A DNA stretch of 64,000 bases from Primulina eburnea (GCF_022965805.1 NC_133104.1:21216912-21280911), one strand, 5' to 3'; shown: positions 47,201-59,552, counted from the first letter of the stretch. The notes: a model not told the origin generated them from the letters alone. A program made the numbers and translations.

Positions 47201-48838
47201 GACTTGATCTACTGAAAGATTTTGATTGCGAGATCAAGTATTATCCAGGAAAGTCAAAATGCAGCAGCGGACGCCTTGAGTCGAAAGGTATGTTTCTTAT
47301 CCTTATCGACGATAGGTGTTTCAAATATGGTTGAAGATTGTTGCTTGTCGGGTTTAGCATTTGATACAACTAGTAGACCTCTACGACTTGCTTCGATTCA
47401 AGTTGAACCACATTTGATTATGCGAATCAAAGAAGCGCAGAGAACTGATCAAAATGTTCAGAAGTCGATTCAGATGGTCAGATCGGAACATCAGTCAGAA
47501 TATCAGATACATGATTTTTTTCTGTACGTGAATAATCGTCTTGTAGTGCCAGATGTTTCAGAGTTGAAACAACAGATTTTATCAGAAGCGCACTGTATTT
47601 GATTCAGCATTCATCCTGGAGGCCAAAAAATGTACAACGATTTGAAGACACAGTTCTGGTGGAAACAGATGAAGTCAGATATTGCCGAATATGTGTCTAA
47701 GTGCTTGAATTGCCAACAGGTGTAGGCCGAGAGAAAGAAGCCTGGAGGTTTACTTCAGAGTTTGTCTATTCCTGAATGGAAATGGGATCACATTTCCATG
47801 GATTTCGTGACGAAGTTACCTCGATCATCCCGGGGTTGTGATGCGATTTGGGTTGTGATAGACAGATTAACCAAATCAGCTTGTTTTATTCCGTACAGAA
47901 TGACGTACAGACATGATCAGATAGCCGAGATATATGTCCGAGAGGTAGTCAGATTACATGGTGTGCCGAAGTCTATTGTATCAGATCGTGATCCGCGATT
48001 CACGTCACACTTCTGGCACAGTTTACAGTAGGATTTAGGTACGACATTACACCTAAGTACTGCTTATCATCCTCAGACAGACGGACAGTCAGAGCGGACT
48101 ATCCAGACTTTAGAGGATATGCTGAGAGCTGTAGTACTAGACTTTAGTACTAGTTGGAAAGATTCACTATCTTTGTGTAAATTCTCGTACAACAACAGCT
48201 ATTAGACTAGTATCGAGATAGCACCGTTTGAAGCTTTGTATGGCAAGAAGTGCAGATCTCCGTTGTACTAGGATGATATATCTGAGGTATCAGAACTTGG
48301 ACCTGATATGATTCGAGAAATGACTGAGAAGGTGAAGGTAATTCAGAAGAAAATGAAGACGACATAGGATAGACAAGCGAAATATGCCAATATCAGACGT
48401 AGACCGTTGGTATTTGAAACAGGAGACAGAGTATTCTTGAAGATCTCCCCTTTCAGAGGCATTGTCAGATTTGGCAAACGCGGAAAGTTGTCTCCGAGAT
48501 ACATTGGTCTTTACGAGATTCTTGAAAAGATTGGCGATTGAGCTTATCGACTTGCTCTTCCTCCTTCTTTACATGGGGTACACGACATTTTTCATGTATC
48601 GATGCTGCTTAGATATATGCATGATGCTTCTCATGTCATTCAGCCTGACGAAGCTGAGCTTGATCAGACCTTGAGTTATGTTGAACAACCGATACAGATT
48701 CTGGATCAGAAAGAAAAACAGCTCAGAAAGAAGACTATTCCGCTCGTGAAAGTCCAGTGGAGTCGTCATGACATCGAAGAAGCGACTTGGGAGACAGAAG
48801 CAGATATGAGACAGAAACATCCCGAGTTATTTATGTGA
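44297..48838 (+). pseudogene. Gypsy-D gag-pol, heavily broken
   Basis: Gag starts MPPGRIPQ at 44297 and is open to a TAG at 44972. Further stops are at about 45102, 45257, 45785, 46778, 47200, 47600, 47723 and 48029. Frameshifts are visible near 46963 (base loss in the RNase H DAS segment) and 47254 (one extra A in a run). All domains are still readable in order: capsid, CCHC (CNICRQHGHFARVC), protease DTGASHTFI, reverse transcriptase FIDDIL (with YLDEF changed from the YLDDF of the sisters), RNase H, integrase zinc finger (HHCC residues partly lost), core (SDRDPRF, DGQSER) and tail EEATWE...HPELFM. It is not functional. Many stops are C-to-T or G-to-A changes. Confidence 0.92.
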
Positions 48839-48900
48839 TGTGAGTATTTCTTCAGTTTTGATTATATTGCCTCTTATACTTGCATTGATAGATTGCTTGC

Positions 48901-48938
48901 GATTTCGAGGACGAAATCATTTCTTAGAGGGGGAGAAA
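48901..48938 (+). other. Gypsy-D pre-PPT hairpin and PPT
   Basis: GATTTCG-AGGA-CGAAATC (48901-48918), then AGAGGGGGAGAAA to the LTR. Confidence 0.88.
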
Positions 48939-49155
48939 TGTAAGGCTTGAAATTATTAGTCTTCATTGATGTGAGACTCGGAAGATATGAGTATGCATGA
49001 CAGGTAATGAGAAGTACTAGAGTTATTAGTCTTCATTGACGTGAGATTCGAAAATATGAGTATGCATGACATACAACGGGAAGTACTAAGTGAGATGGGA
49101 GTAGGAAAGACATGAGATGAGATGAGAAAATATTCAAAATAGGACAGAACAGATG

Positions 49156-49369
49156 GCGCACATGCGCGAAGAAATGCGCGCATATGCATGACAACTCCAG
49201 AAGCATCGGCGCACATGCGCGAAGAAATGCGAGCATATGCGAGTCATGTCCAGAGACATTGGCGCACATGCGCGAGATGAAGCGCGCATATGCGCGAGGT
49301 GTTAAGATTTGCAATTGCCGAGACCAGTAGGTCTCGCGCATATGCGCCGGAGATATCGCGCATATGCGC
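49156..49369 (+). promoter_or_regulatory. Gypsy-D 3' LTR dyad array
   Basis: Eight dyads start at 49156, 49178, 49209, 49231 (degenerate), 49262, 49284, 49336 and 49358 (steps 22, 31, 22, 31, 22, 52, 22). Exactly one two-dyad unit fewer than the 5' LTR. Confidence 0.9.
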
Positions 49370-50184
49370 GAGACGTGTACTCCAAAGAATAAGCCATTTA
49401 TCCTAGGCCATGCAAGATATATATAGTGTTGGCTTCATTTCATTCCCTTGCACCAGCTAAGGACCGAGATACTCCAAGGAAAATTCAGAAATGCTCAAGT
49501 TTTCTTCGTAGCTTGAATTGTTGGTTTTGCAAGATTCAATCAACCGATTTTTAATCCAAGCTTAGTTTTGTAATCCTTGTGCTACTAGCTTCAAGGGAAT
49601 GTAAGTTTCATTCAATTCCAGCATGTTTTGATATATATGTGTGTTAGGAGAATGATGAATTGAGCCCTATAATATGTTCTTGAGATTATTGATATCGTAG
49701 AAACGCAACCGGATCGAAGAACGGACGTCGTATGCTATCGTTACTATTTTCCAGCATGTTTATTGTTAAATGATGCAGATTTTGAGTACTATCATGTGTT
49801 TATGATGAAGATTATGAATTGTGGTTACTGATTATTGAAGTTTGGGTTGACCGGTATTGAGAGTTTATGCCGTTATTCCGTCAAAATATACCGAGATTGG
49901 ATATTGTTGCGTACATGTATGGATGTAGTAGGATGTTGATCTTGTATCTATTGAACATTACCATTTCAGATTCATTGTGCCTCACTTCGACTTCGAGACT
50001 TCGACTACAACATCGATAAAGGTTCAACAAGAAAGGTATAATTCATATTTAATGGGGAAGACACAACTCAAATGAGATTCAATTTGAGTTTCCCAACAAA
50101 ATCACATACTAGATTATGTTTATATTTTGAATGTTTATGCCTTGTCTATAGATTTATATTCAAGCCTTGAGATAGGAGTCATTG

Positions 50185-50406
50185 TGTAACGACCCATTAC
50201 AGGCCCAGTGGACCGCCCATACGGCCCACTGCCCCAATCGACCCAAGGCTATCCCGATCTTGTGACTTGGCCCGTAGGCCCAGTGGGCTTGCCCACCCTG
50301 TGGTGTCACTCACGGGCTTTCCATAGGCGTCGTATGGGTTACTCATAGAACTCTTAAGCCCATGAACTTAAGTTTGTGCCTCCCCAGGATCGAACCCAAG
50401 ATCACA
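50185..50406 (+). mobile_element. 222-bp TG...CA segment, possible short solo LTR
   Basis: Begins TGTAACGACCC and ends AGATCACA, is GC-rich and unlike the surrounding LTR. The TG...CA ends and size suit a small (TRIM-like) solo LTR, but there is no target duplication and 498 bp of host LTR are missing at the site. On the minus strand GGTTCGATCCT resembles a pol III B box, but no A box is seen. No recognisable family. Confidence 0.5.
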
Positions 50407-50614
50407 TGGAGATTGTATGGTATGAAACTTTAGTTGGTATGGATGTATTAGAACAAACCATGTATTTACGTTTGTTGTCACTAAATAAAGAAAGTTCTTA
50501 TGCTTGGTTTATATACATTTAATTTAAAGTTAAAAGTAAAAAATTTGAGCCACGTTTTCTAACAACGATCCGATTAAATCCGAAAGGAAATGAGTTAGAG
50601 CCCGGGTCCCCACA

Positions 50615-52102
50615 AGAAATGTGCTGAGTCTTCACTTTCAACACTTTCATCAGCTGAAGAACGAAAGAGAGAGGAATTCCAAGCTTTCCTCCATCTTTAT
50701 CATTTAATTGTGAAAGATTCACACATCCAAACTCTAATCCGATTTCGGTTTTGAGTTCCTCTCTGCAAGGGCTTCGAAAGGATGTAAATATGATTCATTT
50801 TCAACATGTTTCGAAATTCAGATACGAGAGGAATTAGGATGTGAGTTTTAGAATATGTTCTTGAGATTATAAATGTTGTAGAATCGTAAACGGATGGATT
50901 ATCGGATGTCGTATGCGATTCATATGAAATTTCAGCATATATATGATTGAGCATGTTCAGATTTCAGAGTTTAGAGTGTGTTATGAAGAGAATGGTGAAT
51001 TGTTGATATTGATTATATGGTGTTGAATTGACCGGTACCGAGAAATTACGTCGTTCTGCCGTCGAATTTAAACCGGGATTGAATAATGAATTGTTCAAGA
51101 CTTGCTTTGAGTTATATCTTGATAGACTACATCTATACATTACCATTTCAGATTGATATTGGCGACTTTGACATCGAGACTTCGACATCGACACAGATTG
51201 TGTGACGAAAGGTATAATTCATGTTTTGTTTGGGGAAGACACAACTCAAATGAGATTTAATTTGAGTTTCCCAACCAAATCACATACTAGAATAGTTGTT
51301 TATCTTTGGATATGATTATGATTTGTTTATAGATTTATATTCAAATCTTTTGATATGATGATGCATTTATAGATGTATATTCATGCATTTGGGATAGGAG
51401 AGTCATTGGCAGATTTGCTAAACTTCTAGACGTTCGGTGTATCGACGCATAGAAGCAGACTTCCTCCGATGGTAGAGATTCGATACAGACATGACCGAAG
51501 TCTAGGAATAAGACGTACCGTCACCCCGATTGAGAGGGTAGGTGGCAGACAGCGACGTCTTATTCACACCGGGATCCCTAGAGTAGAGTCGAGTTGAGTC
51601 ATGACATTAATTTAATTAGATAGCATGCTTAAATTGTTTATGTTTCATAGATTGTGGAACATATTGTCATTATTGTATGCATGAGGGCATGGTCATGATT
51701 TATGATTGTACATATGCATGTATACATGTTTTATACTGGGATTTGTTCTCACTGGAGTTTCCGGCTGTTATTATGTCTGTATGTGTGCATAACAACAGGT
51801 GGGGCAGGATATGGGTCACGAGAGAGATGAGTTCGAGATAGCGTGGTGACTTCGGGCGCAGAAGATGACAAGTTGTTTTTACTAGACTTGTACTACTTGT
51901 GTTGTAGTTTGTATTAAACACTAGTTTGTATGAATTTACTAGAACAAGATATGTACTTATGCTTGTAATTAAATAAAGAAAGATATTATGCTTAGTTTAT
52001 ATACATTCGATTTAATGTTAATAAGCAAAATTTTGACCCACATTTTTGAATAAAGATCCGATTAATCCCGAAAAGAATGAAGTTAGAGCCCGGGTCCCCA
52101 CA
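50615..52102 (+). repeat. LTR-Z, 3' part
   Basis: Continues LTR-Z after Gypsy-D and ends GTCCCCACA. Contains the inverted repeat GAATAAGACGT/ACGTCTTATTC (51508-51575 region) and the conserved stem-loop near 51765-51799 with one mismatch. Without Gypsy-D and one duplication the LTR would be about 2.0 kb. There is no internal region next to it, so it behaves as a solo LTR within Gypsy-Y gag; the flanks ataagg and aacagg are not a clean duplication. Confidence 0.87.
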
Positions 52103-52895
52103 ACAGGTACATGAAGGAGAGTCATCTAAAGGCAAGGCCCCAGCAGTCGAAGGTGAGGGCAGTACGCCACGACCGATAGATGACTTCGCTCAATTGCTCC
52201 AACAACAAGCGAAAGTTCATGGGGAGCAGATACAACAATTACTTGAGATGCAACGGACTACTCACGAGCAAGCACAAACACACGCCAAGCTACCCAGACA
52301 AGGACATGTTTAAACAGTTGTGTATTATCGTTTTCGACGTCTGAATCCTCCAGAATTAATGGGAAGCACCGATCCAGCAGTAGAAGGAGAATGGATTAAA
52401 TCATTGGAGTCCATCTTCTCCTACCTTCATATGGAAGATATAGATAAAGTAACGTGTGCCATATTTTTATTAACAAAGCATGCAAGAATATGGTGGGAGA
52501 GTGCAAGGGTGACATTACCTGTGATACCTTTGACATGGGAAACTTTCAAAATCGTGTTTTAAAACAAATATTTCAGTAAAGATGTACGAGCCAAGAAAGC
52601 CAGTGATTTCCTTAATCTGAAGCAAGGAACCATGTCAATGGGGGAATACATACAACAATTCGAGGCCGGAGTCCAATATGTACCATATATTGCACAGGAT
52701 GACACAAGTAAGGGCGAACACTTCATGAGGGGACTTCGCTCTGAAATTAAAAGAGATGTACGAATGTCGAAGGTTGTTACATACGGGGAGATAGTGAAAA
52801 GAGCACTTATGGCAGAACAAGATGAGCAAGACATTGAAAAAGATAGGCAACAACAAAGGCAGCAGTACTTTCAAAGGAGCCAAGGAAAAGGACGA
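52103..52895 (+). pseudogene. Gypsy-Y gag body
   Basis: In frame with the start at 41480. Encodes a low-complexity N-terminus, a segment EQIQQLLEMQ also seen in Gypsy-M gag, and a capsid region containing GSTDPAVEGEWIKSLE, ARIWWESA and a KRALMAEQDEQDI stretch. Stops at 52311 and 52560 (TAA). It ends near 52895, where it abuts the 3' end of minus-strand Gypsy-E, so the CCHC knuckle, protease and pol of this element are absent here. It is similar to Gypsy-M gag in plan but not a close copy. Confidence 0.8.
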
Positions 52896-52902
52896 ATTTA
52901 CA

Positions 52903-55900
52903 TCAGTGAAACAATGCTGGGAATTCCTGCCTCATATCAGATTCAGTCTCCCACGTAGCTTCTTCAGTGCCATGACGAGTCCATTGAATTTTCACAAGAG
53001 GAATCATCTTTGTTCTGAGCTGTTTTTCTTTACGATCGATAATTCGGATCGGTTTCTCAACATAACTCAATGTCTCATCCAGCTCGGTCTCGTCTGGCTG
53101 AATCACGTGAGAATCATCACGGAGATATTTCCGCAGCATCGATACATGAAAGACCTCATGTATTCCAGATAATGAAGGCGGTAAGGCGAGTCGATAGGCA
53201 CGATCTCCTATCTTCTCAAGAATCGCATAAGGACCCACATATCTTGGAGACAATTTCCCTTTCTTGCCGAATCTGACCACACTTCTGAAAGGAGAAATCT
53301 TCATGAATACTCGGTCTCCAGCCTCAAATACCAACGGTCGTCGTCTGAGGTTGGCATATTTGGCTTGTCTGTCCTGAGCTGCCTTCATTTTCTTCTGAAT
53401 TAGCTTCACTTTATCTGTCATATCTCTGATCATATCCGGTCCAGTCTCAGGAACTTCAGAGATATCATCCCAGTATAGTGGGGATCGACATTTCTTTCCG
53501 TACAACGCCTCAAATGGTGCCATCTCAATACTTGTTTGATAGCTATTGTTGTACGAAAATTCACAAAGTGGCAATGCATCTTTCCATCCAGTGCTAAAAT
53601 CAAGCACTACAGCTCTCAGCATATCTTCCAAGGTCTGTATCATACGCTCTGACTGTCCATCAGTCTGTGGATGATATGCGGTACTTAGATGTAACTTCGT
53701 ACTAAGAGCTTGCTGCAAACTCTGCCAGAAGTGCGATGTAAATCGAGGATCACGGTCTGAAACAATCGACTTCGGCACTCCATGCAATCTAATCACTTCT
53801 CGAACATAGATATCGGCCATCTGATCATATCGGTACGTCATCTTGTATGGAATAAAACATGCAGATTTGGTCAGTCGATCAATCACGACCCAAATCGCAT
53901 CACAACCTCGGGAGGATCTCGGCAACTGTGTCACAAAATCCATGGAAAAGTGATCCCATTTCCATTCAGGAATGGACAAACTCTGTAACAATCCTCCTGG
54001 TTTCTTTCTCTCAGCTTTCACCTGTTGGCAATTCAGACACTTGGCTACAAATTCAGTCACATCAGATTTCATTTGTTTCCACCAATACTGTGTCTTTAAA
54101 TCATTATACATTTTCCGACCACCAGGATGCTAAAACGACTGTTGTGCGCTTCTGTCAGTATTCGCTGTCTCAATTCTGAAACATTTGGCACAACAATACG
54201 ATTATTCACATACAAGACATTGTCACGAACCTGATATTCCGCTTGATGTCCAGCTCTGACCATTGCAATCGAATTCTGTACCTTCTGATCAACTTTCTGA
54301 GCTTCTTTAATTTTCAAAAGTAGCTCTGGTTCAGCTTGAATAGTATATAATCTTATAGGTTGACAATCGGTTTCAAAAGCTAATCCAGACAAACAGCAGT
54401 CCTTTATCAAATTCGATACACCCATCGTCGATAAGGATAGTGCACATACCTTTCGACTCAGCGCATCTGCTGCTGCATTCGACTTTCCTGGATAATATTT
54501 AATTTCACAATCAAAGTCTTTCAGTAAATCCAGCCATCTTCGCTGTCTCATATTCAATTCAGATTGTGAAAACAGATATTTCAAGCTTTTATGATCAGAA
54601 TAGATTTCAAATTTCTCGCCGTACAGATAATGTCGCCATATCTTCAAAGCAAAGACAATGGCTGCCAACTCAAGGTCATGAATTGGATAGCGAGTTTCAT
54701 GTGGTTTAAGCTGTCTTGAGGCATAAGCAATCACATGCCCCCGTTGCATCAGAACACATCCCAATCCTCGGTGAGATGCATCACAATAAACCACAAATCC
54801 ACCAGGGCCTGAAGGAATCGTCAACACAGGAGCACTGGTCAGCCTCTTTTTCAACTCAAGAAAACTGGATTCACAGTCTTCTGTCCACATAAATGGAGCA
54901 TTCTTCTGGGTTACCTGCGTAATCGGTTTGGCAATACTCGAAAAATCTTTAATGAATCGGCGATAATATCCTGCCAAACCCATAAAACTGCGAATTTCCG
55001 GCACAGATGTAGGTCTCGGCCAAGAAATCACTGCCTCAACCTTACTGGGATCAACTGCAATACCATCTCCGGATATAATATGACCCAGAAATATCACATG
55101 TTTCAACCAGAACTCGCATTTCGACAATTTAGCATACAGCTTCTCAGTCCTCAGAATTCTCAACACAGTCCTCAGATGATCAGCATGCTCAATCATATTC
55201 TTCGAATAAATCAATATATCATCAATGAATATGATCACAAAATCATCCAAGTATTTCTGAAATACGCGGTTCATCAATCTCATAAATACCGCCGATGCAT
55301 TCGTCATACCAAAAGGCATGACAATAAACTCATAATGTCCATACCTTGTTCTGAATGCTGTCTTGGAGATATCAGAGTCCCTGACTCTCAGTTGATGGTA
55401 TCCAGATCTCAGATCGATCTTGGAATACACAGATGAACCTTGCAACTGATCAAACAAATCATCAATACGAGGCAATGGATATTTATTCTTTACCGTTGCC
55501 TTGTTCAGTTGCCGATAGTCGATACAAAGTCTCATCGACCCATCCTTCTTTCTCACGAATAGTACTGGAGCACCCCAAGGAGATACACTCGGTCTGATAT
55601 ATCCCTTGGCCAGTAAATCCTCCAACTGTTCTTTCAATTCTTTCAACTCGATCGGTGCCATCCTGTAAGGAGCTCTCGAAATCGGAACTGTTCCTGGCAT
55701 TAACTCAATGCTGAAGTCTATCTCTTGAATCGGAGGCAATCCAGTAATCTCATCTGGAAAGACATCAGCAAATTCACACACCACTGGCAAATCCGCCAAT
55801 GATGGGCTCGATTTCAGTAAATCAACTGAATATACCAGGAATCCATCTGCTCCTTTCTGCAATAATCGTGTCATATTCATTGCAGATATCAAAGAAATTC

Positions 55901-57386
55901 TAGCACGAGAACCCTTACCATAAAATTTCCACTCTTCAGCCATCTCAGGTCTGAATCGAACTATCTTGTGGAAACAATCAACTGTAGCTCGGTACTTGGC
56001 CAACATATCGATACCGATAATGCAATCAAAATCAGATAAACCAAGCACAATATAGTCTAGCTCAATCGTATGTCCATCGTACTGCAGTATACAAGGTTTC
56101 ACAGATTTCACTGATATCACACCTGTTCCTAACGGAGAAGAAACAGACACTACCGCAGACAATGACTCAATTGGTAATGCATGACTCAATGCAAACCTCT
56201 CAGAAATAAAAGTATGCGATGCACCAGTATCAATCAATACATATGCAGGATAACCAGAAATAAAACAGTTACCTGCAACTACATCTTCAGGTGCATCCTG
56301 TGCCTGCTCCTCAGTCAAAGCAAACAATCGGGCCTGCTGAGGAGGCTGGCTCGCGGTCTGGCCCCCTCCTGGCCTCTGCTGTGACTGAGTAGGCGGTGCG
56401 GGCTGGAAGGAATGAACGGCAGATGGTCGTCTACCTGCCTGAGCCACTGATCCAGATGACTCAGCTGCCTGTGATCCCTGGGCACCTCGCTGTGGACACA
56501 CTCGGGCAAAGTGTCCCTGCTGTCTACAGATACGACAGCTGCCAACTAATCCTCGGCACTGATCTGTGGAATGTCTCCCTCCACAAGTACCACAGTACGG
56601 TCCTGCATAGCTCTGGCTCTGCCCGGTCTGTCTAGAGCCACTCGAACTGGACGAGGTAGTCCCTGATTTCTTGAATTGCTTTCCTCTAGCCTTCAAGAAA
56701 TCCTTCTTCCCGGTACTACTGCTGCCACCTTCAAATCGAGGAGGTGGTTGTGGTCCCGGTGCTGGAAGCACAAACGAAGCCTCTCTCTGCCTCATCAGGC
56801 CTGCCTCGGCTCCCTTGGCTCTGTTTAGGGCATCGGTGAAGTTGTTGGGCCTCCCAGTATTCACCAGAGTAAAAATTTCAGGATTTAGACCATTTATGAA
56901 CTGGTCTGCAACGGCCTCATCACTTCCTGCCACATGAGGGGCAAATCGGAGCAGAGTAGAAAACTTAGCCACATAATCCTCAATGTTCAACTGGCCTTGT
57001 TTCAGGTTTGCAAACTCGGCTCCCTTGTCCTTCCTATAAGAAACTGGAAAGAACCGTAGATAGAATTCAGTCTTAAACACATTCCAGGTAATGGCCGTAC
57101 CTCTCTGTTCCAATGCCCTTCTAGTCGTGATCCACCAGTGTTTAGCAACATCATGCAACTGGTGTATTATCAGTTTCGCCCTCTTTTCCTCAGTATACTC
57201 CAAAGATTCAAACAGTGATTCAATGTCGTCCAACCAACTTTCACATTCCACGGAGTTCTCCGTTCCTTTCAAAGTCGGTGGATGAAATGACTGAAACCTT
57301 TTCAGCAATTTCTTTATTGCTGTAGGTGTCACATCCATGGGAGGATTCGAGGTACTCCCCTGTTCTGGCATTCTCCTCGGAGGCAT
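52903..57386 (-). pseudogene. Gypsy-E gag-pol, one frameshift from open
   Basis: Best preserved gypsy polyprotein in the window. Open from MPPRRMPEQ at 57386 for 1096 codons in a single gag-pol frame, then a frameshift at about 54128 (four bases missing relative to sister copies, within the integrase zinc-finger region), then open from about 54111 to the stop at 52903-52905. Features by approximate residue: capsid 1-230, CCHC knuckle [14 protein letters not shown] near 283-296, protease DTGASHTFI near 385, reverse transcriptase FIDDIL near 720, RNase [12 protein letters not shown], and in the second part the integrase core (SDRDPRF, DGQSER) and tail EEATWE...FPALFH. One-frame gag-pol without readthrough is usual for this group. 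Apart from the single break no stop is seen. Confidence 0.94.
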
Positions 57387-57607
57387 ATCTGATAACCAAA
57401 AGGGTTAGCAATTCCAACAATAATCATGTTTCAGCCTCCTCGGATCATCTTACAGCTGCTCCATTCCAATAATATACAATACCATATCAATATCAGATAA
57501 TTCAGGTAGCATAGATTAAAACAGGAATCATGCTAGCAATTAAAAGCAGGAAAGAAAACACATTCTACCCCGCTCACTATCTCCTATCTCAATCTCAAGG
57601 ATCTATC

Positions 57608-57619
57608 GCTCTGATACCA
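57608..57619 (-). other. Gypsy-E primer-binding site
   Basis: Complement of TGGTATCAGAGC, five bases from the LTR. Confidence 0.92.
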
Positions 57620-58146
57620 CCTGTTGTGGGGGCCCGGACGCTAATCAAGTTCTTAATCATCATTGGGACAAATTAATCAATAATAAAACAGGGTCTAATT
57701 TTTTTTTTTTTTTTTTTTAACTGCGGAACGTAGTGACATACAACATATATACATATCAGTATATAAAATACAAATCCTGTATTTCAACATTTATTCAAAC
57801 TAGGGTTTAAAACTAAAGTCAAGTGTTTAACCCTATATCTAGTCCAAGTCCGGTGCCACCACTCTAATCACGATCTAGCTCTTCATCTCCTCGACCCTGG
57901 ACCTGTCCCACCTGTTGTCAAGTACACATACAGACAAGACAACAGCCGGATATACCGGTGAGAATATAATCCCCAGTATAAATCAATGAAACATGCAATC
58001 ATATAAACAATATAAAACATGTAATCAGGTAACATGAATATGCATCAAAATCTGAAACATAAACAATATCAAATCAAACTGTCGACATCAATCATAATTA
58101 AGACTAGACTCAATCCTAGTCTAGGGATCCCGGTTTCCAGATGTAG

Positions 58147-58275
58147 TATTCCTATATCGAATTCCGTAATAGAAGGAACTGTATTCCTATTACTCGATAT
58201 AACCAATATCCTGGTATTCCTATATCGAATTCCGTAATAGACGAATTTCCATTTCCTATTACTCGATATAACCAA
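58147..58275 (-). repeat. 68-bp tandem duplication in the Gypsy-E LTR
   Basis: The word TATTCCTATATCGAATTCCG starts at 58147 and 58215, and CCTATTACTCGATATAACCA follows each. Two copies, slightly diverged. Confidence 0.82.
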
Positions 58276-59121
58276 ACATCCGGTGTCCTGACCTATCCGT
58301 CATGGACTGCAGTTTTATCTTTAATAACCTATCTTGAGACATCGTGCAATGTGCCGTGGCGATACCACCACTATCCGGCACTTCTGTCACAAGATAAATC
58401 GTCTACTACCTGTCATCTAAAATCAATAGAACAAGTATATCATCAATTCAATGCAAATATCAATGCAATAAAGTAAAGTATGTGATTTAGGGAAACCCAA
58501 GTCCAAACCGACTCAAGTCCATCTCCCAATACCACATTGACTTATACCTTTCTTTCGTCGGTTTCTGGCTCAGTCGAAGTCCTGAACTCAAAGCCTGTCT
58601 GGTACTGACAATATCAATAATCTCATATCAATATACCAGTCAATTCCATAATAATCTGATCAATCTGGATTTAATTCAAAATTGACGGCATAACTGTACA
58701 ATCTCAATATTCCCGTCAATACCAATTCACCAGATAATAGTTACAATCTATAACCCATATCCAATATAATCTATAATCAATCCACAATTCAAATCTGTCC
58801 GGTATCAACCGATTATAATCAGAAAATCATAACAATTCCATAATCAGTCTATTTCTTAATCTGACTTCGATTTTACGATGTCTAACATGTCAAGAACATC
58901 ATATCTGAATCCTATTCAATTCTGACAATAGCATAATTTCAAAACATGTCAAAACGTAGCAAAACTTATGTCAAGTTGTAGCCTACGTCGATAGGATTAC
59001 CGTACCGAAGTCGGATTACGATTTGGACAGATGAATACTGCACGGTGGAATTTTGAAATCACAAAAGCTACGTCCCTCGGAAGCTCTCAATTTTGATTCT
59101 CTCCCTTTCAGAATGAAGCAA

Positions 59122-59421
59122 TATATGTATATATATTACATGCAAACATCAATACGTTTCAGCTTGAGAATTCACGCCCAGCCTCTCGCGCATATGCGCG
59201 CCTGGTTTCCACGCATATGCGCGAGACTAATGTCTCGGCGCGTGCTGCCCACATCGCCTCGCGCATATGCACGCATCTCTCGGCGCAGGTGCGCGAGGTG
59301 AATTGCATTTCGGGGATGGCTATTGTCTCCTTCGCGCATATGCGAGGTGTCACTCCGCGCATATGCGCGAAGCCTACTGCATGGTCCGCGCAGGTGCGCG
59401 CATTGGTCCGCGCATGTGCGT
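59122..59421 (-). promoter_or_regulatory. Gypsy-E U3 dyad array and TATA region
   Basis: GCGCATATGCGC-type dyads start on the plus strand at 59188, 59211, 59261, 59283, 59334, 59357, 59388 and 59410 (steps 23, 50, 22, 51, 23, 31, 22). Read on the minus strand the array precedes a TATATATA stretch at about 59122-59140. Confidence 0.88.
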
Positions 59422-59552
59422 GAGTCCTTCGCACAAATACACACACTTTTCACACGTACTTGTATTTCATGTCCCGATTAATCCTTTCATAATCATATCA
59501 AATTATATTTCAATAATTACAGATTACTAGGATTAAATTTCCGGGCATTACA

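Larger units (their letters stand above)
42033..50614 (+). mobile_element. Gypsy-D, full-length decayed Ty3/gypsy element
   Basis: 8582 bp with both LTRs, PBS, gag-pol remains, PPT and a 5-bp duplication (AGAAA at 42028-42032 and 50615-50619). Inserted in LTR-Z directly after its TATA stretch. Confidence 0.94.
48939..50614 (+). repeat. Gypsy-D 3' LTR, rearranged
   Basis: 1676 bp against 2006 for the 5' LTR. Two changes explain most of this: one 53-bp array unit is missing, and a 498-bp piece (equivalent to 43334-43831) is replaced by a 222-bp foreign segment at 50185-50406. Ends GTCCCCACA, then agaaa. Confidence 0.9.
52896..59552 (-). mobile_element. Gypsy-E, minus strand, 3' LTR missing
   Basis: 5' LTR 59552-57625, PBS, leader, gag-pol 57386-52903, then an abrupt junction with Gypsy-Y gag shortly after the pol stop. 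The PPT and 3' LTR are absent. Right flank ggctc (59553-59557). The missing 3' end means a deletion or rearrangement after insertion. Confidence 0.9.
57625..59552 (-). repeat. Gypsy-E 5' LTR, minus strand
   Basis: 1928 bp. On the minus strand it begins TGTAATGCCC and ends GGGCCCCCACA. It holds the dyad array, a TATA region, an internal 68-bp tandem repeat, the conserved stem-loop (about 57911-57953, arms partly mismatched) and an A run of about 20 (plus-strand T run 57699-57718). Confidence 0.92.

Noticed and set aside
50185..50406. SINE
   Set aside because: A B-box-like word exists on the minus strand, but there is no A box upstream, no 3' tail and no duplication; the TG...CA ends favour an LTR.
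52559..52883. Minus-strand ORFs over Gypsy-Y gag
   Set aside because: Antisense shadows; the plus frame matches gag of other elements.
57699..57718. T run as a polyadenylation tail of a LINE or processed pseudogene
   Set aside because: It lies inside the Gypsy-E LTR near its end and is partly shared with Gypsy-F (shorter run near 60557), so it belongs to the LTR.
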